A program made the translations under genes and the position numbers. Of a stretch of DNA of 5,684 nt, positions 4,895 to 5,684 are shown piece by piece (the first letter of the stretch is position 1; every line of letters begins with the position of its first letter). The notes below the pieces were generated by a model, which searched no databases, had not been told where the DNA came from, and worked only from the letters and a program-made list of their open reading frames with translations. The stretch covers positions 1-5,684 of the forward strand of contig JAPLJQ010000345.1 in NCBI GenBank assembly GCA_026388495.1, read 5' to 3'. The DNA is from Deltaproteobacteria bacterium. Its GTDB lineage: Bacteria; Desulfobacterota; Syntrophia; Syntrophales; UBA2185.

Positions 4895-5684
4895 TTACTC
4901 GTCCCCGCTATTGTCCGGTTTTTGTTTTATCTGCCTTTGTTTCTTCACTGGTGGAAGATAGTTTTCCGGTGTTATGACGCTTTTGCCTGTTTTTGATTCC
5001 AATTCCAATCGAGCTTTCTTAGCTATTTTTCCGCCCTTTTTCCCCGCATCTGCATTTTCAACCATTCCGGTAGCATCCACACTTTCGGCAATTTGCCTTG
5101 TCGAAAGTTCCGCAAGCGCCGTAAAAATCAGTTCCGCTTCGTTCATATGGTCGCGCAGATTCTGCGTCTTAAGTCCCTTGATGTCCTTATGTTTTTTTAC
5201 AGAAACCCCACTCCATTCCTGATGAATGATGTTGGTGAGGATAGCATATTCGTCTTCTTTGGTTACTTCGTGGTCTTGCCAGTAATCCGTGAGTTTATTG
5301 CGGGTTTCCTGGCCCATCATCCGCTGCTGGATCCACTTTTCACTTCTGCCGTGCTGTTGCCAGTATTCACGGGCACGATCGAGCGACCGGGCGGGGTCGC
5401 TCATATCCTGCAATCGTTCGTATCCCACCTTTGCCAGCCATTGTTTGAATGGTTCAGCTTTCGGTGATGGTATGGACTGAATAATCCTTAATATCACTTC
5501 TACATTGGCGGTATCGGTCTCCCGCATTTTGCCGTCAGGAGCTTTCATTTTCAACTGTCGACAGTTTGTCGACAGTTGAAGGCCATCTTCACTTTTTACG
5601 CGTATTTTCATCTTAAACCAATAATCACGGGGATTAACGCTGTCTGTCAAAGCCCCGACGACATCAATCACTGAGAAATACCAG
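4895..5684 (-). CDS. BRO-N domain phage antirepressor-like protein (5' end outside window)
   Basis: This is a phage- or island-type protein with an N-terminal BRO domain, a DNA-binding fold first known from baculovirus BRO proteins and shared by phage antirepressors. The frame is open to the window edge (from 5683, WYFSVIDVVGALTDS), so the true start lies beyond; the GTG at 5671 is internal to the conserved opening. Visible: 262 residues. Motifs in order are the NPRDYW turn, LQLSTNCRQLKM, LRIIQSIPSPKAEPFKQWLA with KVGYERLQ, a central helical region with WIQQRMMGQETRNKLTDYW, EYAILTNIIHQEWSG, GLKTQNLRDHMNEAELIFTA, KKGGKIAKKAR, and a basic tail ending KQRQIKQKPDNSGDE. Length suggests only 20-35 residues are missing. 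Stop is 38 bp before the RhuM-family start. Likely role: regulation of a prophage or island; the target is unknown. Confidence 0.85.
   Translation of the reverse strand, partial: WYFSVIDVVGALTDSVNPRDYWFKMKIRVKSEDGLQLSTNCRQLKMKAPDGKMRETDTANVEVILRIIQSIPSPKAEPFKQWLAKVGYERLQDMSDPARSLDRAREYWQQHGRSEKWIQQRMMGQETRNKLTDYWQDHEVTKEDEYAILTNIIHQEWSGVSVKKHKDIKGLKTQNLRDHMNEAELIFTALAELSTRQIAESVDATGMVENADAGKKGGKIAKKARLELESKTGKSVITPENYLPPVKKQRQIKQKPDNSGDE
5550..5580. repeat. 14-bp perfect inverted repeat built from a tandem 11-mer in the BRO-N gene
   Basis: TTCAACTGTCGACA (5550-5563) and TGTCGACAGTTGAA (5567-5580) are perfect reverse complements with a GTT spacer. The centre is also a direct tandem repeat: TGTCGACAGTT at 5556-5566 and again at 5567-5577. 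The 11-bp period is about one helical turn, which puts both copies on the same DNA face. It encodes LQLSTNCRQLKM, the two copies being read in different frames (LST and CRQ). Confidence 0.75.

Noticed and set aside
1..5684. tRNA, rRNA, CRISPR array or insertion-sequence ends
   Set aside because: No cloverleaf, no spaced identical repeats, no transposase and no matching terminal inverted repeats were seen on reading either strand.

Overview
The window holds parts of two bacterial gene sets and at least one block of foreign DNA. The GC-richer genes look like resident chromosome: the end of murI (glutamate racemase), a DUF2784 membrane protein, and thyX, a long two-domain flavin-dependent thymidylate synthase. 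A ~490-residue double ThyX together with this codon use suggests an anaerobic deltaproteobacterium (Desulfobacterota, Syntrophus-like). That assignment is inference from family memory, not a computed placement.

Layout. Positions 1-810, plus strand: murI 3' end and the DUF2784 gene, closely spaced. Positions 811-1386 hold no intact gene. They contain a decayed C-terminal winged-helix-like gene remnant (about 821-1096, one in-frame stop) and an AT-rich leader with a TATAAT box between two copies of a 13-bp direct repeat. Positions 1387-3037, plus strand, are an AT-rich cassette of three closely packed genes. The first encodes a 322-aa protein whose C-terminus resembles a HicB-type partial RNase H fold. 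The second encodes a 94-aa HicA-like protein and overlaps the first by 23 bp. The third encodes a membrane protein with two predicted helices that seems C-terminally cut and runs by an ATGA overlap into thyX (3034-4515). Positions 4491-5684, minus strand: a phage-type pair, a BRO-N family antirepressor-like gene (5' end outside the window) and a RhuM-family gene whose 3' part is lost where it meets the end of thyX.

Working model (inference). The 1387-2617 pair is a candidate toxin-antitoxin-like module with antitoxin-first order and an enlarged antitoxin. The repeats around the TATAAT box are a possible autoregulatory operator. Both ends of thyX look like recombination junctions against accessory DNA, with thyX kept intact. 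The most unusual sequence structures are this module, the way the ThyX signature is divided between the two halves of the protein, and near-perfect palindromes inside both minus-strand phage-type genes.
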